Shown one piece after another: positions 27,330 to 37,113 of a stretch of 64,000 nucleotides of DNA (within the stretch, counting starts at the first letter, position 1; each line of letters opens with the position of its first letter). The DNA is from SCGC-AAA076-P13 sp905478035. Lineage in GTDB: Bacteria; Pseudomonadota; Gammaproteobacteria; Magnimaribacterales; D2472. Under the pieces are notes generated by a model. It ran no database searches. It was not told where the DNA came from and saw only the letters and a list, made by a program, of their open reading frames with translations. The position numbers and the translations under genes are program-made. The stretch is from the NCBI GenBank assembly GCA_943846785.1, contig OX044367.1, positions 310,001 to 374,000 of the forward strand, read 5' to 3'.

Positions 27330-28724
27330 TTAATATTTGTAGCTTTCTTCTTTAAATGGGCCTTCTTGAGGCACATTAATATAATCAGCTTGATCTTGAG
27401 TAAGTTTAGTTATAACCCCTCCAAAACCTGCAACCATTAAAGCTGCCACTTCCTCATCAAGTTTTTTAGGAAGAACTTCAACAGTTATCATCTCTGCTTT
27501 TGTATCTGCATCATTTATATTTGCAAAACCCTGCTTATATAAATGTATTTGTGCTAAGACCTGATTAGCAAATGAACCATCCATGATTCTGCTTGGGTGT
27601 CCTGTTGCATTTCCTAAATTAACTAATCTACCTTCGGCTAAAAGAATAAGATAGTTTTTGCTGGTTTGGTCTGGTGTTCCATCAGGCTTAGTATCTCTAA
27701 ATATTCTGTGAACCTGAGGTTTAATCTCATCCCAATAGTAGTTGTCTCTCATAAACGCAGTATCAATCTCATTATCAAAATGACCAATATTACAAACAAC
27801 AGCTGTATTTTTTAAAGTAGCTAACATTGCAGAGTCACAAACATTAACATTACCTGTTGTAGTAACAATTAAATCAGTATTGCCCATTACTTCCATGTTG
27901 ATATCTGCTTCATTTCTTGAAACAGCACCATCTTTATAACAGGACACAACTGAAAAACCATCCATACAAGCTTGCATAGCACATATAGGATCTGATTCGA
28001 CAACACTTACGATCATTCCTTCTTGAGCTAGACTGGCTGCTGAACCTTTGCCAACGTCGCCATAACCAATCACTAAACCTCTTTTGCCCATAAGCAACAT
28101 GTCAGTCCCTCTTTTTAGAGCATCATTAAGACTATGCCTACAGCCGTATTTATTATCATTTTTTGCCTTAGTAACCGAATCATTAACGTTAATTGCTGGA
28201 ACTTTGAGCTCACCTTTTTCGAGCATCTCCTTTAACCTATGAACTCCAGTGGTTGTCTCTTCTGAAACGCCATGAATAGTTTCTAGCATATCTGGAAATT
28301 TTTCATGCACCATTGCAGTTAAGTCACTGCCATCATCAAGAATCATATTTGCATCCCAAGGAGCTCCATCTTTAAGAATTGTTTGCTCAATGCACCATTC
28401 AAACTCCTCATCTGTTTCACCCTTCCATGCAAATGTTGGAACACCTCTAGCTGCCATAGCCGCCGCAGCATGATCTTGAGTTGAAAAAATATTACATGAT
28501 GACCATCTTAATTCAGCACCAAGGTCAATAAGAGTTTCCATCAAGACAGCTGTTTGAATTGTCATATGAATACAACCCATAATTTTTGCTCCAGCGAGTG
28601 GTTGCTCGTCTCTATATTTATCTCTCAATGCCATTAAAGCTGGCATTTCATTTTCAGCAAGAGAGATTTCTCTTCTACCAAACTCAGCTAAGTTAATATC
28701 AGCTACTTTATAATCGTTATCCAT
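27330..28724 (-). CDS. ahcY: Adenosylhomocysteinase
   Basis: AhcY hydrolyses S-adenosylhomocysteine to adenosine and homocysteine, clearing the product of methyl transfer. Recognisable are GAKIMGCIHMTIQTAVLMETL, the NAD-binding GKRGLVIGYGDVGKGSA, VCNIGHFDNEID and C-terminal GPFKEESYKY (the invariant KxxxYxY end). Length 464. It follows metK by 22 bases, so the two SAM-cycle genes form one unit. No SAH riboswitch-like structure was noticed upstream. Confidence 0.97.
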   Translation of the reverse strand: MDNDYKVADINLAEFGRREISLAENEMPALMALRDKYRDEQPLAGAKIMGCIHMTIQTAVLMETLIDLGAELRWSSCNIFSTQDHAAAAMAARGVPTFAWKGETDEEFEWCIEQTILKDGAPWDANMILDDGSDLTAMVHEKFPDMLETIHGVSEETTTGVHRLKEMLEKGELKVPAINVNDSVTKAKNDNKYGCRHSLNDALKRGTDMLLMGKRGLVIGYGDVGKGSAASLAQEGMIVSVVESDPICAMQACMDGFSVVSCYKDGAVSRNEADINMEVMGNTDLIVTTTGNVNVCDSAMLATLKNTAVVCNIGHFDNEIDTAFMRDNYYWDEIKPQVHRIFRDTKPDGTPDQTSKNYLILLAEGRLVNLGNATGHPSRIMDGSFANQVLAQIHLYKQGFANINDADTKAEMITVEVLPKKLDEEVAALMVAGFGGVITKLTQDQADYINVPQEGPFKEESYKY

Positions 28725-28746
28725 TTTTATTTATCCTTTTTAAATT

Positions 28747-29901
28747 TTATTGTGAAATATCTGAAGCTCTGTCTGTTCTTTCCCATGAAAGATCAATATC
28801 AGTTCTTCCAAAATGCCCATATGCTGCAGTCGGTTGATATATTGGCCTTTTTAAATCAAGCATATTGATTAAGCTTTTTGGCCTTAAATCAAATTCTTCT
28901 TCAACTATTTTAACTATTGCATCTTTTGATATTTTTTCGCTGTTAAAAGTCTCAACATGAATTGATGTAGGTTCTGCAACACCAATAGCATAGGACACTT
29001 GTATTTCACAATAATCTGCTAAACCTGCTGCAACAATATTTTTGGCTACATAGCGAGAAGCATAAGCTGCAGACCTATCTACCTTAGAAGGGTCTTTGCC
29101 TGAGAAGGCGCCACCGCCATGTCTGGCCATACCTCCATAAGTATCAACAATGATCTTTCTTCCTGTTAACCCACAATCACCAACAGGACCACCAATAACA
29201 AACTTGCCGGTAGGATTGATATAAATATTTGTAGAATCTAAAAGCCATTCTTCAGGTACAACAGGCTTTATGATTTTTTCCATCACCTCATTTTTGATTT
29301 CTTCTTGGCTGATATCTTCATCATGCTGAGTAGATAGAACAACTGCAGATAAACCCTCAATAGTTTTACCATCATCAGAATATATTACACTTACTTGGCT
29401 TTTCGCATCCGGCCTTAGCCATTTGATTTCTCCACACTTCATCACGTCAGCTTGTTTCTTAACAAGTCTATGAGATAAGTCGATTGGCAAAGGCATTAAA
29501 GATTCTGTCTCTTTACATGCATATCCAAACATTAAGCCTTGATCTCCAGCTCCTTGTTCTAAGTTTTCACCCTCACCTTCTGTTACCCCCTGAGAAATAT
29601 CAGGCGACTGCTCAAACACAAGATTAGTAAACTCGCATGTATCGCCATTGAAACCATACTCATCAGAATTATATCCAATATCATTAATAGTCTTTCTTAC
29701 AACAGGTTCAAGGTCTGGGCTGGCTGTAGATGTTATTTCCCCAGCTATAAAAACCATATTATTTTTTATCATTGTTTCGCAAGCAACTCTGCTATTAGGG
29801 TCTTCTGCTAAGTATGCATCGAGAACTGCATCTGAGACCTGATCACAAACTTTATCTGGATGTCCTCCTGATACGGATTCGGAAGTAAAAATATAACTCA
29901 T
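28747..29901 (-). CDS. metK: S-adenosylmethionine synthetase
   Basis: MetK makes S-adenosylmethionine from methionine and ATP. Motifs are SESVSGGHPDKVCDQVSDAV at the N-terminus, the signature GAGDQGLMFGYA and the glycine-rich GGGAFSGKDPSKVDRS. Length 384 is as in E. coli. An AGGAG-like ribosome binding site (TTGGAGAAAT) precedes the ATG. The 171-base divergent spacer to tkt (29902-30072) is AT-rich and I see no riboswitch or clear promoter in it. Confidence 0.97.
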   Translation of the reverse strand: MSYIFTSESVSGGHPDKVCDQVSDAVLDAYLAEDPNSRVACETMIKNNMVFIAGEITSTASPDLEPVVRKTINDIGYNSDEYGFNGDTCEFTNLVFEQSPDISQGVTEGEGENLEQGAGDQGLMFGYACKETESLMPLPIDLSHRLVKKQADVMKCGEIKWLRPDAKSQVSVIYSDDGKTIEGLSAVVLSTQHDEDISQEEIKNEVMEKIIKPVVPEEWLLDSTNIYINPTGKFVIGGPVGDCGLTGRKIIVDTYGGMARHGGGAFSGKDPSKVDRSAAYASRYVAKNIVAAGLADYCEIQVSYAIGVAEPTSIHVETFNSEKISKDAIVKIVEEEFDLRPKSLINMLDLKRPIYQPTAAYGHFGRTDIDLSWERTDRASDISQ

Positions 29902-30072
29902 TTATTTCTCCAATTGATTATAAAGACGTGAAATAAAGAATTTTTTAGCAATTGTTTGATGCAAAAAATTTAAAAATCACAAGTGTGTGTATTTTATAAC
30001 AATATGCCAAAGTTTTGCTATGAATTCTCATATATAAACACTATTATTGAATTTTAAATCTTAAAAAATTAC

Positions 30073-32061
30073 ATGAATAACTCAGAATCTACTAACGCCC
30101 TTAGATTTTTATCAATTGATGCTGTACAAAAAGCCAATTCTGGGCATCCAGGTATGCCAATGGGAATGGCAGAAATTGCTACAGCATTATGGAAGAATCA
30201 TCTCAACCATAACCCTTCTAATCCTAAATGGTTTAATAGAGATAGGTTTGTTTTATCAAATGGGCATGGTTCCATGCTTTTGTATAGTTTATTGCATTTA
30301 ACTGGATACAAGATATCAATTGAGGACTTAAAAGACTTCCGTGTTTTTAAGTCGAAGACACCAGGGCATCCAGAATATGACCTAGATTACGGAATAGAAA
30401 CCACCACTGGTCCCTTAGGTCAAGGCATAGCTAACGCTGTAGGAATGGCTATAGCGGAGAAAATTCTTTCAGCAGAATTTAATAAAGATGATTGCAAACC
30501 TATAGATCATTTTACTTATGCTTTTTTAGGAGATGGCTGTCTGATGGAAGGCATATCTCATGAGGCATGTTCATTTGCCGGAACTCATAATCTAGGTAAA
30601 TTAATTTGTTTCTATGATCAAAATGGTATTTCTATTGATGGTGAAATAGATAACTGGTTTACAGATGATACGGTAAAGAGATTTGATAGCTACGGTTGGC
30701 AAACTATCTCTGTTGATGGACATAGCATTGATGAGATAAATAATGCTATTGAATTAGCTAAGAATGTTTCAGAAAAACCAACTATGATTTTTTGCAAGAC
30801 TACAATTGGGTTTGGTTCTCCTAACAAATCAGGAACTTCAGATGCTCATGGCGCTCCTTTGGGTGATGAAGAGATTGCCAAAACAAGAGAGGCTTTGGAC
30901 TGGAATCATGCACCTTTTAATATTCCAGATTCGATTTATGATTTTTGGAATGCAGCTGAAGAAGGCGGTTCTAAAAATGCAGACTGGGATGGTCTTATGG
31001 ATTCTTATAAAGAAAAATATGCCGAAGAGCATGATGAACTAATAAGACGTATCTCATCAGAGCTGCCTAATGATTTCGAAAAGCAATATAGTAGTTTTCT
31101 TACCGAATGTAATGAAAATAATTCCCCAATGGCAACCAGAAAGTCCTCTCAAGTGTGTTTAGATTTCTTTGTTAAAGAGCTTCCGGAGTTAGTTGGTGGT
31201 TCTGCAGACTTAACACCATCAAATAATACATTTTCTAAATCAAGCACAACATTTTCAAATGAAAATCCGTCTGGGAATCATATTAACTATGGTGTAAGAG
31301 AGTTTGGTATGTCTGCAATTATGAATGGAATGGTGTTACATGGAGGCATTAAACCCTATGGAGCAACCTTTCTGGTCTTTACTGATTATGCCAGAAATGC
31401 TGTGAGGCTTTCTGCTCTTATGGGGCTACCAAATATTTTTGTTTACACTCATGACTCTATTGCTCTTGGTGAAGATGGGCCAACCCACCAGCCAATAGAA
31501 CATCTAGTTACTTTACGTGCGACCCCCAATTTAAATAATTGGAGACCTGCAGATTTGGTAGAAACTTCAGTTGCATGGAAACATGCAGTTACTTCTTCTA
31601 GTACGCCAACCTGTTTAATATTCAGTAGACAAAATACATCACCTATATCAAGGTCATCAAATCAGATAAACAACATTAGCAATGGGGGGTATTTGCTAAA
31701 AGAAAATAGTGAAGCTCAATTAACCTTGGTTGGTTCTGGTAGCGAAGTTCAACTTATTTTAGATGCTGCTGATATGCTTAATAAAGAGGGTATTCATGTC
31801 AATGTGGTTTCAATGCCATGCTTAGATATTTTTCTAGAAAGCGATAATAGTTATCAATCTTCTGTTATTAGGAGCGATCTTCCTATCTTAGCAGTAGAGC
31901 TTGGTCATCCTAACTCATGGTATAGGCTCCTAAATAAGAATGATAAGGTTTTAGGCATTGATAGTTTTGGAGAATCAGCTCCAGCAAAGGTTTTACTAGA
32001 TCATTTTGGATTTACAGTGCCAAATGTTACCAAAATGGCGAAATCATTATTAGATGCATAA
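30073..32061 (+). CDS. tkt: Transketolase
   Basis: Transketolase moves two-carbon units between sugar phosphates using thiamine diphosphate. N-terminal RFLSIDAVQKANSGHPGMPMG, TTTGPLGQG, the ThDP motif GDGCLMEG...N and GVREFGMSAIMNG are present. Length 662 is normal. It overlaps pgk by 8 bases and begins the tkt-pgk-fba carbon operon; no glyceraldehyde-3-phosphate dehydrogenase gene (epd or gap) sits between tkt and pgk, where many gammaproteobacteria have one. Confidence 0.97.
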   Translation: MNNSESTNALRFLSIDAVQKANSGHPGMPMGMAEIATALWKNHLNHNPSNPKWFNRDRFVLSNGHGSMLLYSLLHLTGYKISIEDLKDFRVFKSKTPGHPEYDLDYGIETTTGPLGQGIANAVGMAIAEKILSAEFNKDDCKPIDHFTYAFLGDGCLMEGISHEACSFAGTHNLGKLICFYDQNGISIDGEIDNWFTDDTVKRFDSYGWQTISVDGHSIDEINNAIELAKNVSEKPTMIFCKTTIGFGSPNKSGTSDAHGAPLGDEEIAKTREALDWNHAPFNIPDSIYDFWNAAEEGGSKNADWDGLMDSYKEKYAEEHDELIRRISSELPNDFEKQYSSFLTECNENNSPMATRKSSQVCLDFFVKELPELVGGSADLTPSNNTFSKSSTTFSNENPSGNHINYGVREFGMSAIMNGMVLHGGIKPYGATFLVFTDYARNAVRLSALMGLPNIFVYTHDSIALGEDGPTHQPIEHLVTLRATPNLNNWRPADLVETSVAWKHAVTSSSTPTCLIFSRQNTSPISRSSNQINNISNGGYLLKENSEAQLTLVGSGSEVQLILDAADMLNKEGIHVNVVSMPCLDIFLESDNSYQSSVIRSDLPILAVELGHPNSWYRLLNKNDKVLGIDSFGESAPAKVLLDHFGFTVPNVTKMAKSLLDA

Positions 32062-33199
32062 GCTATCAGATTTTAATATTGAAAATAAAAATCTTACTAT
32101 AAGGGTAGATATGAATGTGCCCATTAAAGATGGCATGGTTGTAGATCAAACAAGAATCAACGCATGCATACCTACAATAGAGTTAGCTCTAAAAAAAAAT
32201 GCAAATATTCTTCTTGTTAGCCACCTTGGAAGACCTGAAGAAGGCAAGCATGACAGCTCCTTATCATTAATACCTGTAGCAAAATGTATATCTGAAATAT
32301 TTCAAGTTCCAGTTGATGTCATAAATAGTTTAGATGACATATCCATATTTAATGGATCTTCTTCAATTCAGATTCTTGAAAATATTAGGTTCTTTGATGG
32401 AGAAATGGGTAACAAAGATTCTCTAGGAAAATCTCTTGCTAACATTGGAGATATTTATGTTTTTGATGCATTTGGAACATCTCATAGAGAACAAGCTTCT
32501 ACGCACTCAGCAATAATTAATTCTAAGGCTTCATGTGCAGGACTTTTGTTAGAAAAAGAAATAAGTGCTTTAACCAAGGCATTAAAAAATGCAGAAAGCC
32601 CTTTTGTAGCCGTTATAGGTGGAGCAAAAGTGTCAACAAAATTAGAGCTTATTAAGAATATAAATCTTAAAGCAGACAGTATTATTGTTGGAGGTGGAAT
32701 TGCAAATACTTTTATTAGAGCATCAGGGTATGAGATTGGAAAATCTTTATATGAGGAATCAATGCTTGATATAGCTAGCGAGATTTTAGAAGGAAATAAA
32801 ATAATGCTTCCAGAAAAGGTTATTACATCTTCAACTTTTGAAGGAGAGAATATTCAAGAAAAAATGCTTAGTGATATTTGTGAAGATGAAATGATACTTG
32901 ATCAATCTTTAACAGCTGCTATGAAAGAAACTTTAATTAATTCAAAAACCATTTTATGGAATGGTCCTTTAGGGGTGTTTGAAAATGAGAGTTTTTCAAA
33001 AGGGACAAAGGACTTATCTAAGACTATTGCTGGTTGCGATTCCTTCTCTCTTGCAGGCGGAGGTGAAACTCTAACCGCAATAAATAATTTCATTAATAAA
33101 GATGATGTATCATATTGCTCTACAGGTGGAGGGGCTTTCTTAGAGTTTATGGAAGGCAAAGAGCTTCCATCTATAGCGGCACTGAAGGCTAAAAATTAG
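32054..33199 (+). CDS. pgk: Phosphoglycerate kinase
   Basis: Pgk interconverts 1,3-bisphosphoglycerate and 3-phosphoglycerate with ATP. RVDMNVPI, LVSHLGRPE, the FDAFGTSHREQAST hinge region, GGAKVSTKLELI, WNGPLGVFE and the glycine-rich AGGGETL are conserved. Length 381. The ATG lies in the end of tkt; fba follows 14 bases after the stop. Confidence 0.96.
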   Translation: MHKLSDFNIENKNLTIRVDMNVPIKDGMVVDQTRINACIPTIELALKKNANILLVSHLGRPEEGKHDSSLSLIPVAKCISEIFQVPVDVINSLDDISIFNGSSSIQILENIRFFDGEMGNKDSLGKSLANIGDIYVFDAFGTSHREQASTHSAIINSKASCAGLLLEKEISALTKALKNAESPFVAVIGGAKVSTKLELIKNINLKADSIIVGGGIANTFIRASGYEIGKSLYEESMLDIASEILEGNKIMLPEKVITSSTFEGENIQEKMLSDICEDEMILDQSLTAAMKETLINSKTILWNGPLGVFENESFSKGTKDLSKTIAGCDSFSLAGGGETLTAINNFINKDDVSYCSTGGGAFLEFMEGKELPSIAALKAKN

Positions 33200-33213
33200 A
33201 AAAAGGAGAATGT

Positions 33214-34227
33214 ATGTCAATAAATAATATAGAAGAAGTGGCTTCTTACATCGTTTCAGAAGGCAAAGGAATACTTGCAGCTGACGAAAGTAATCCAACA
33301 TGTGGAAAAAGATTTGATTCCATAGGAGTTGAATCAACAGAAGATAATAGAAGAGATTACAGAGAGATGCTTTTTAGATCTGCGGGGATGGAGGGCAACA
33401 TTGGCGGGGTAATCTTGTTCGATGAAACTATCAGACAAAAAGCAAAAGATGGTACCTTGTTAGTAGATATAATAAATAATCAAGGAGCTCTACCTGGAAT
33501 CAAGGTAGACAAGGGTCTTCAGTCAATAGGCGATTCAGAAGAGACCGTAACTGTTGGTCTAGATGGCTTAGATGAAAGGCTGAAAGAATATGCAGCCATG
33601 GGAGCAAAATTTACTAAATGGAGGGCTGTAATAAAAATAGGCGATGGCATGCCAACCGACCAATGTATTGACTCTAATATGAAGGCTTTAGCTGATTATG
33701 CCAAACTTGTTCAAGATAACGGAATGGTTCCTATAGTAGAGCCAGAGGTTTTGATGGATGGTTCGCATTCTATTGAGGACTGCTATGATGCTACTGATAG
33801 ATCTCTCAAATCTTTATTTGATCATTTAGAAGCAAACAGTGTGAATATTAGAGCGACTCTCCTTAAGCCGAACATGGTTTTGTCTGGAAGCATCTCAACC
33901 ACTCAGGCTAATATTCAAGAGGTTGCTCAAAGAACCTTAGATTGCCTAAAGGCCAATGTTCCTTCAGAGCTCCCTGGTATAACTTTTCTTTCAGGTGGAC
34001 AATCTGATATAGACGCCACAGCTCATTTGGATGCTATGAATAAGATAGGAGGCTTTCCATGGAAGCTTAGCTTTTCATATGGTAGAGCCTTGCAAGCACC
34101 TGCCTTAAAGGCATGGGGCGGCAAGCCTGAAAATGCTTTTATATCTCAAGATGCCCTTTCTCATAGAGCTAAGATGAATAAATTTGCATCTTTGGGTGAA
34201 TGGGATGATGGAATGGAAGAAGATTAA
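33214..34227 (+). CDS. fba: Class I fructose-bisphosphate aldolase
   Basis: This aldolase is of the Schiff-base (class I) type: GKGILAADESNPTCGKRF, KFTKWRAVIKIG, VPIVEPEVLMDG, and the Schiff-base Lys in LLKPNMVLSG; the C-terminal FSYGRALQAPALKAW is also typical. Length is 337. The metal-dependent class II enzyme usually found after pgk in gammaproteobacteria is replaced here. A strong AAGGAG lies before the ATG. The stop overlaps the next gene by one base. Confidence 0.95.
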   Translation: MSINNIEEVASYIVSEGKGILAADESNPTCGKRFDSIGVESTEDNRRDYREMLFRSAGMEGNIGGVILFDETIRQKAKDGTLLVDIINNQGALPGIKVDKGLQSIGDSEETVTVGLDGLDERLKEYAAMGAKFTKWRAVIKIGDGMPTDQCIDSNMKALADYAKLVQDNGMVPIVEPEVLMDGSHSIEDCYDATDRSLKSLFDHLEANSVNIRATLLKPNMVLSGSISTTQANIQEVAQRTLDCLKANVPSELPGITFLSGGQSDIDATAHLDAMNKIGGFPWKLSFSYGRALQAPALKAWGGKPENAFISQDALSHRAKMNKFASLGEWDDGMEED

Positions 34228-34814
34228 TGACTATTCAAAATATTTCCGTTTTTTGCGGGGCGCATCTAGGGAATAATCCAATTTATGCATCAGAGGCTAA
34301 AAAAGTTGCTGAAGTAATAGCAAACAAAGGTATTAATGTTGTTTTTGGAGGAGGAGACGTGGGTTTAATGGGAGTTGTTTCCCACACGGCTGTAGATAAG
34401 GGTACTGGCGTTTTAGGAATATCGCTAAGATCTCTCTTCGAACTAGAGTTAACGAATCCAAGAATCGAAGAAGTAGTGGTTGCTGAAACCCTATTAGAAA
34501 GAAAAGATATTTTTATGCAAAGGTCAGATGCTTTTATAGTTCTTCCTGGAGGGGTTGGTTCATTAGATGAGCTTGCTGAGGTTATGGCCAGCAATCAATT
34601 GGGCATCATTAACAAGCCAATTGGTATTTTAAATACAAATGGTTATTACAATGATTTATTGTCATGGATGAAGAAGGCAGTCGAGGAAGGATTCATTTCA
34701 GAGGCTAATTTTAAGGAATTAATAATTACCGAATCTTGTGATGAGCTTATTGACAGAATTATTTCTGAAGAAAGACCTGCTGATGATGATTGGACTAATA
34801 GGCTGGGCCTCTAA
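34227..34814 (+). CDS. LOG family protein (nucleotide 5'-monophosphate phosphoribohydrolase type)
   Basis: Members of this TIGR00730 family split adenosine-type nucleoside monophosphates (plant LOG makes free cytokinin). Motifs are FCGAHLG near residue 9, FGGGDVGLMGVVSHTA, and the hallmark LPGGVGSLDELAEV. Length 195 is normal. It starts on the last base of fba and seems to be the last gene of that operon. The physiological substrate in bacteria is uncertain. Confidence 0.9.
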   Translation: MTIQNISVFCGAHLGNNPIYASEAKKVAEVIANKGINVVFGGGDVGLMGVVSHTAVDKGTGVLGISLRSLFELELTNPRIEEVVVAETLLERKDIFMQRSDAFIVLPGGVGSLDELAEVMASNQLGIINKPIGILNTNGYYNDLLSWMKKAVEEGFISEANFKELIITESCDELIDRIISEERPADDDWTNRLGL

Positions 34815-34856
34815 TTCCTTTCTTTAGTTTTTTTTTAAAAAGATTATTCTAGGTAT

Positions 34857-35474
34857 ATGTCTTTTGAAGAAGCTAGAGTAATTTGTGTTGTTTATCTTTC
34901 AGTAATAGTTCCTGTCATAGTATTTTTTAGAAATAAATCTAATCTCCCATCATGGACCTTGCCCATTTACATAATATCTTTTTTGGCTTGTGCAATTGGA
35001 TGGGAGCTTTGGTTTACTTATGGTTGGGTAGATGGGATTGCTGTTGATTTAAGGCGTTCTGATGCTCTCAATAATTGGTTACCAAGAGATATAAATTGGA
35101 TGATGAATTCTCTAGGAGACGCTGGAGCAGTTCTTTTGGGCGGATTTTGGTTAATGTGGGTAGCTTCTAATAAAAATCAAAAAATTTTCTCTAAATGGGA
35201 TTGGAGAGCATTCATCATTTTAATGCTTTGGTGCATTGGACAAAATATTTTAGTAGAAATGTTCCTTTATCATGATCAGTTAGCTGAAGGTAAGCCACTC
35301 TCTTGGGCTCCTCTTTCTCCATTAGGACCATACTTTAATCCAGTGCTTCTGGAATTTAATAATCGAACACTAATGTTGCAATCCCAAATACCCTGGTTGT
35401 TATTGCCTGCTCTAATCTATAGGACAGTTATTCAAATTAATAACAGTCATTCTAAAAAAATTAATTCCGACTAA
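34857..35474 (+). CDS. Uncharacterised integral membrane protein
   Basis: The 205-residue protein has about five hydrophobic segments (near 5-22, 33-53, 90-107, 120-138 and 178-195), rich in Trp and aromatic residues, with NWLPRDINWMMNSLGDAG and a conserved-looking YHDQLAEGKPLSWAPLSPLGPYFNP loop. I do not recognise the family. It follows the LOG gene by 42 bases, with an AGG ribosome binding site just upstream, and its end overlaps the convergent dioxygenase gene by 14 bases. Confidence 0.7.
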   Translation: MSFEEARVICVVYLSVIVPVIVFFRNKSNLPSWTLPIYIISFLACAIGWELWFTYGWVDGIAVDLRRSDALNNWLPRDINWMMNSLGDAGAVLLGGFWLMWVASNKNQKIFSKWDWRAFIILMLWCIGQNILVEMFLYHDQLAEGKPLSWAPLSPLGPYFNPVLLEFNNRTLMLQSQIPWLLLPALIYRTVIQINNSHSKKINSD

Positions 35475-36165
35475 CTAGAATTTTCTCATCTGAGAAACGA
35501 TATAACATATTTCTGTAGACACATATGTCGGTTATATTGTCAGGCGTATTCTTTGGTACGCAACGATAATTAGTTGAAGCTCTAACACTATCTTTAATTG
35601 GGAGAACTTTGTGCCAGAGGCGACCATGTAAAAGAAGTAGAGAGCCTTTTTTAGGTGCTATAGTAATTTCGGTACCAATATTTTTTCCTGCGGTGTCTGA
35701 GGGTATCATCCCTTTTTTATGAGAACCTCCTATAACAACAATCTCGCCACCTGTTGAACTATCAATATTCATTGTATAGATGAGTCTATTAAGATTAAAA
35801 GTTTTTTCATCCTCTGCATTACAATCTTGATGCCAGGCCTGCCCATTAGATAATCTATTGCTAAACATAACCATGCTATATAGGGATCTCCAGCCTTCAC
35901 CCAGAATACTTCCAGTAAGATTTTTTAGATGGGTATCATCCTCAACAATATTAAATATCTGTTCGCCATCAAGCTGTGGAAACCAGGGAATGACATCAGT
36001 ATCTGATTTCTCAATGAAAGATTCATTATGTTTGTGTTCAGAATTTAACGCAAAATAATTTAATATCTTTTCTTGATAGGCATCCATTAGGTTTTCAGAA
36101 AAAAAACTTTCTATATAAATGTAACCATTTTTATCAAATTCTTTAGACAACTGATTAAGATTCAT
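35461..36165 (-). CDS. Phytanoyl-CoA dioxygenase (PhyH) family protein
   Basis: This is a non-heme Fe(II)/2-oxoglutarate oxygenase fold. The iron ligands are visible as HQD in GQAWHQDCNAED and a distal His in HGRLWHKVLP, with the 2-oxoglutarate Arg in SVRASTNYR. Length is 234. The substrate is unknown; PhyH relatives hydroxylate small acids, lipids or secondary metabolites. It is downstream of tatC (starts at the same base as the tatC stop) and may just be carried in that operon. Confidence 0.85.
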   Translation of the reverse strand: MNLNQLSKEFDKNGYIYIESFFSENLMDAYQEKILNYFALNSEHKHNESFIEKSDTDVIPWFPQLDGEQIFNIVEDDTHLKNLTGSILGEGWRSLYSMVMFSNRLSNGQAWHQDCNAEDEKTFNLNRLIYTMNIDSSTGGEIVVIGGSHKKGMIPSDTAGKNIGTEITIAPKKGSLLLLHGRLWHKVLPIKDSVRASTNYRCVPKNTPDNITDICVYRNMLYRFSDEKILVSRN

Positions 36166-36887
36166 TACGACTTATCACGAGATATTAATAAACCAAGCTC
36201 AAAAAGTATCCACATAGGAATGGCTAAAAAAAGCTGTGAAAAAATATCTGGAGGAGTTAATAGCATTCCCATAACAAAGAATAGAATTACTAAGTAAGGC
36301 CTTGAATTTACCAATGCATCTTTTTTCATAATACCTGATTTAATCAACAAGAAGGTCGCAATTGGGATTTCAAATGCGATACCAAAAGCAAAGACAAGCT
36401 TAATAACAAAGTTTAAATACTGACTAATATCTGTCATGACTTGAATAGAATTCGGTGCAGAAGCAATAAAAAATTTAAAAATAATTGGGCATACAATAAA
36501 GTATGCAAAGGCAACTCCAGCAGCGAAGAGTATTGATGTTGATGCCATCAAAGGCGCAATAAAAGTTTTTTCATTTTTATATAAGCCTGGGGACATAAAC
36601 ATCCAAACTTCATAAAATAAATAAGGCATAGTCACTAAGAGCGCAACAAACAAGACTAACTTAATTGGAGCCATAAAGGGAGAAGTTACTTGAGTTGCAA
36701 TCATAGAACTTCCTTCAGGGAGAATGTTTAGCAATGGTGATGCCACAAAGCTATATATTTCTGATGCAAAAGGAATGCCTGCAATGGACAAGATACCAAG
36801 ACAAATAATTACTCTAATAAGTCTTGAACGAAGCTCAATTAAGTGACTTGAAATTGATTCGTTACTCATTTTTTTCTGATTTTTCAA
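36165..36887 (-). CDS. tatC: Twin-arginine translocase subunit TatC
   Basis: TatC recognises twin-arginine signal peptides and forms the Tat receptor core. The N-terminal SSHLIELRSRLIR (the conserved HLxELRxRL) and the six helices are clear, with PFMAPIKLVLF and AFGIAFEIPIATFLLI. Length 240. The start overlaps tatB by 26 bases. The order tatA-tatB-tatC on the minus strand is canonical. Confidence 0.97.
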   Translation of the reverse strand: MKNQKKMSNESISSHLIELRSRLIRVIICLGILSIAGIPFASEIYSFVASPLLNILPEGSSMIATQVTSPFMAPIKLVLFVALLVTMPYLFYEVWMFMSPGLYKNEKTFIAPLMASTSILFAAGVAFAYFIVCPIIFKFFIASAPNSIQVMTDISQYLNFVIKLVFAFGIAFEIPIATFLLIKSGIMKKDALVNSRPYLVILFFVMGMLLTPPDIFSQLFLAIPMWILFELGLLISRDKS

Positions 36888-37110
36888 AAAGATCTAACTC
36901 TTCCATTCTCATTTCATTGAACACATCTTTCTTAATTTCTTCAGTACCAATGTCACTCTCTAGATCGTTTTTAAAACTTGCGATTTGCTTTTGAATTTTT
37001 TTATAAAACTTTAAACAAAATTTTATTAATTCTGGTAATTTCTTCGGACCAATTACAAGTAAACCTAAAATAAGGATTAACGCAATTTCTAAAAAGCCAA
37101 TTTGAAACAA
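36862..37110 (-). CDS. tatB: Sec-independent protein translocase TatB
   Basis: The 82-residue protein begins MFQIGFLEIALILILGLLVIGPKKLPE, the TatB signature with helix, GPKKLP hinge and an amphipathic helix, followed by an acidic C-terminus (shorter than E. coli's 171). The start is a TTG at 37110, three bases after the tatA stop; no ATG is available before the conserved helix. The C-terminal end overlaps tatC. Confidence 0.92.
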   Translation of the reverse strand: MFQIGFLEIALILILGLLVIGPKKLPELIKFCLKFYKKIQKQIASFKNDLESDIGTEEIKKDVFNEMRMEELDLFEKSEKNE

Positions 37111-37113
37111 TTT

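Noticed and set aside
29902..30072. SAM/SAH riboswitch before metK-ahcY
   Set aside because: No conserved core seen by eye; AT-rich spacer only. A covariance search with known SAM riboswitch models would decide.
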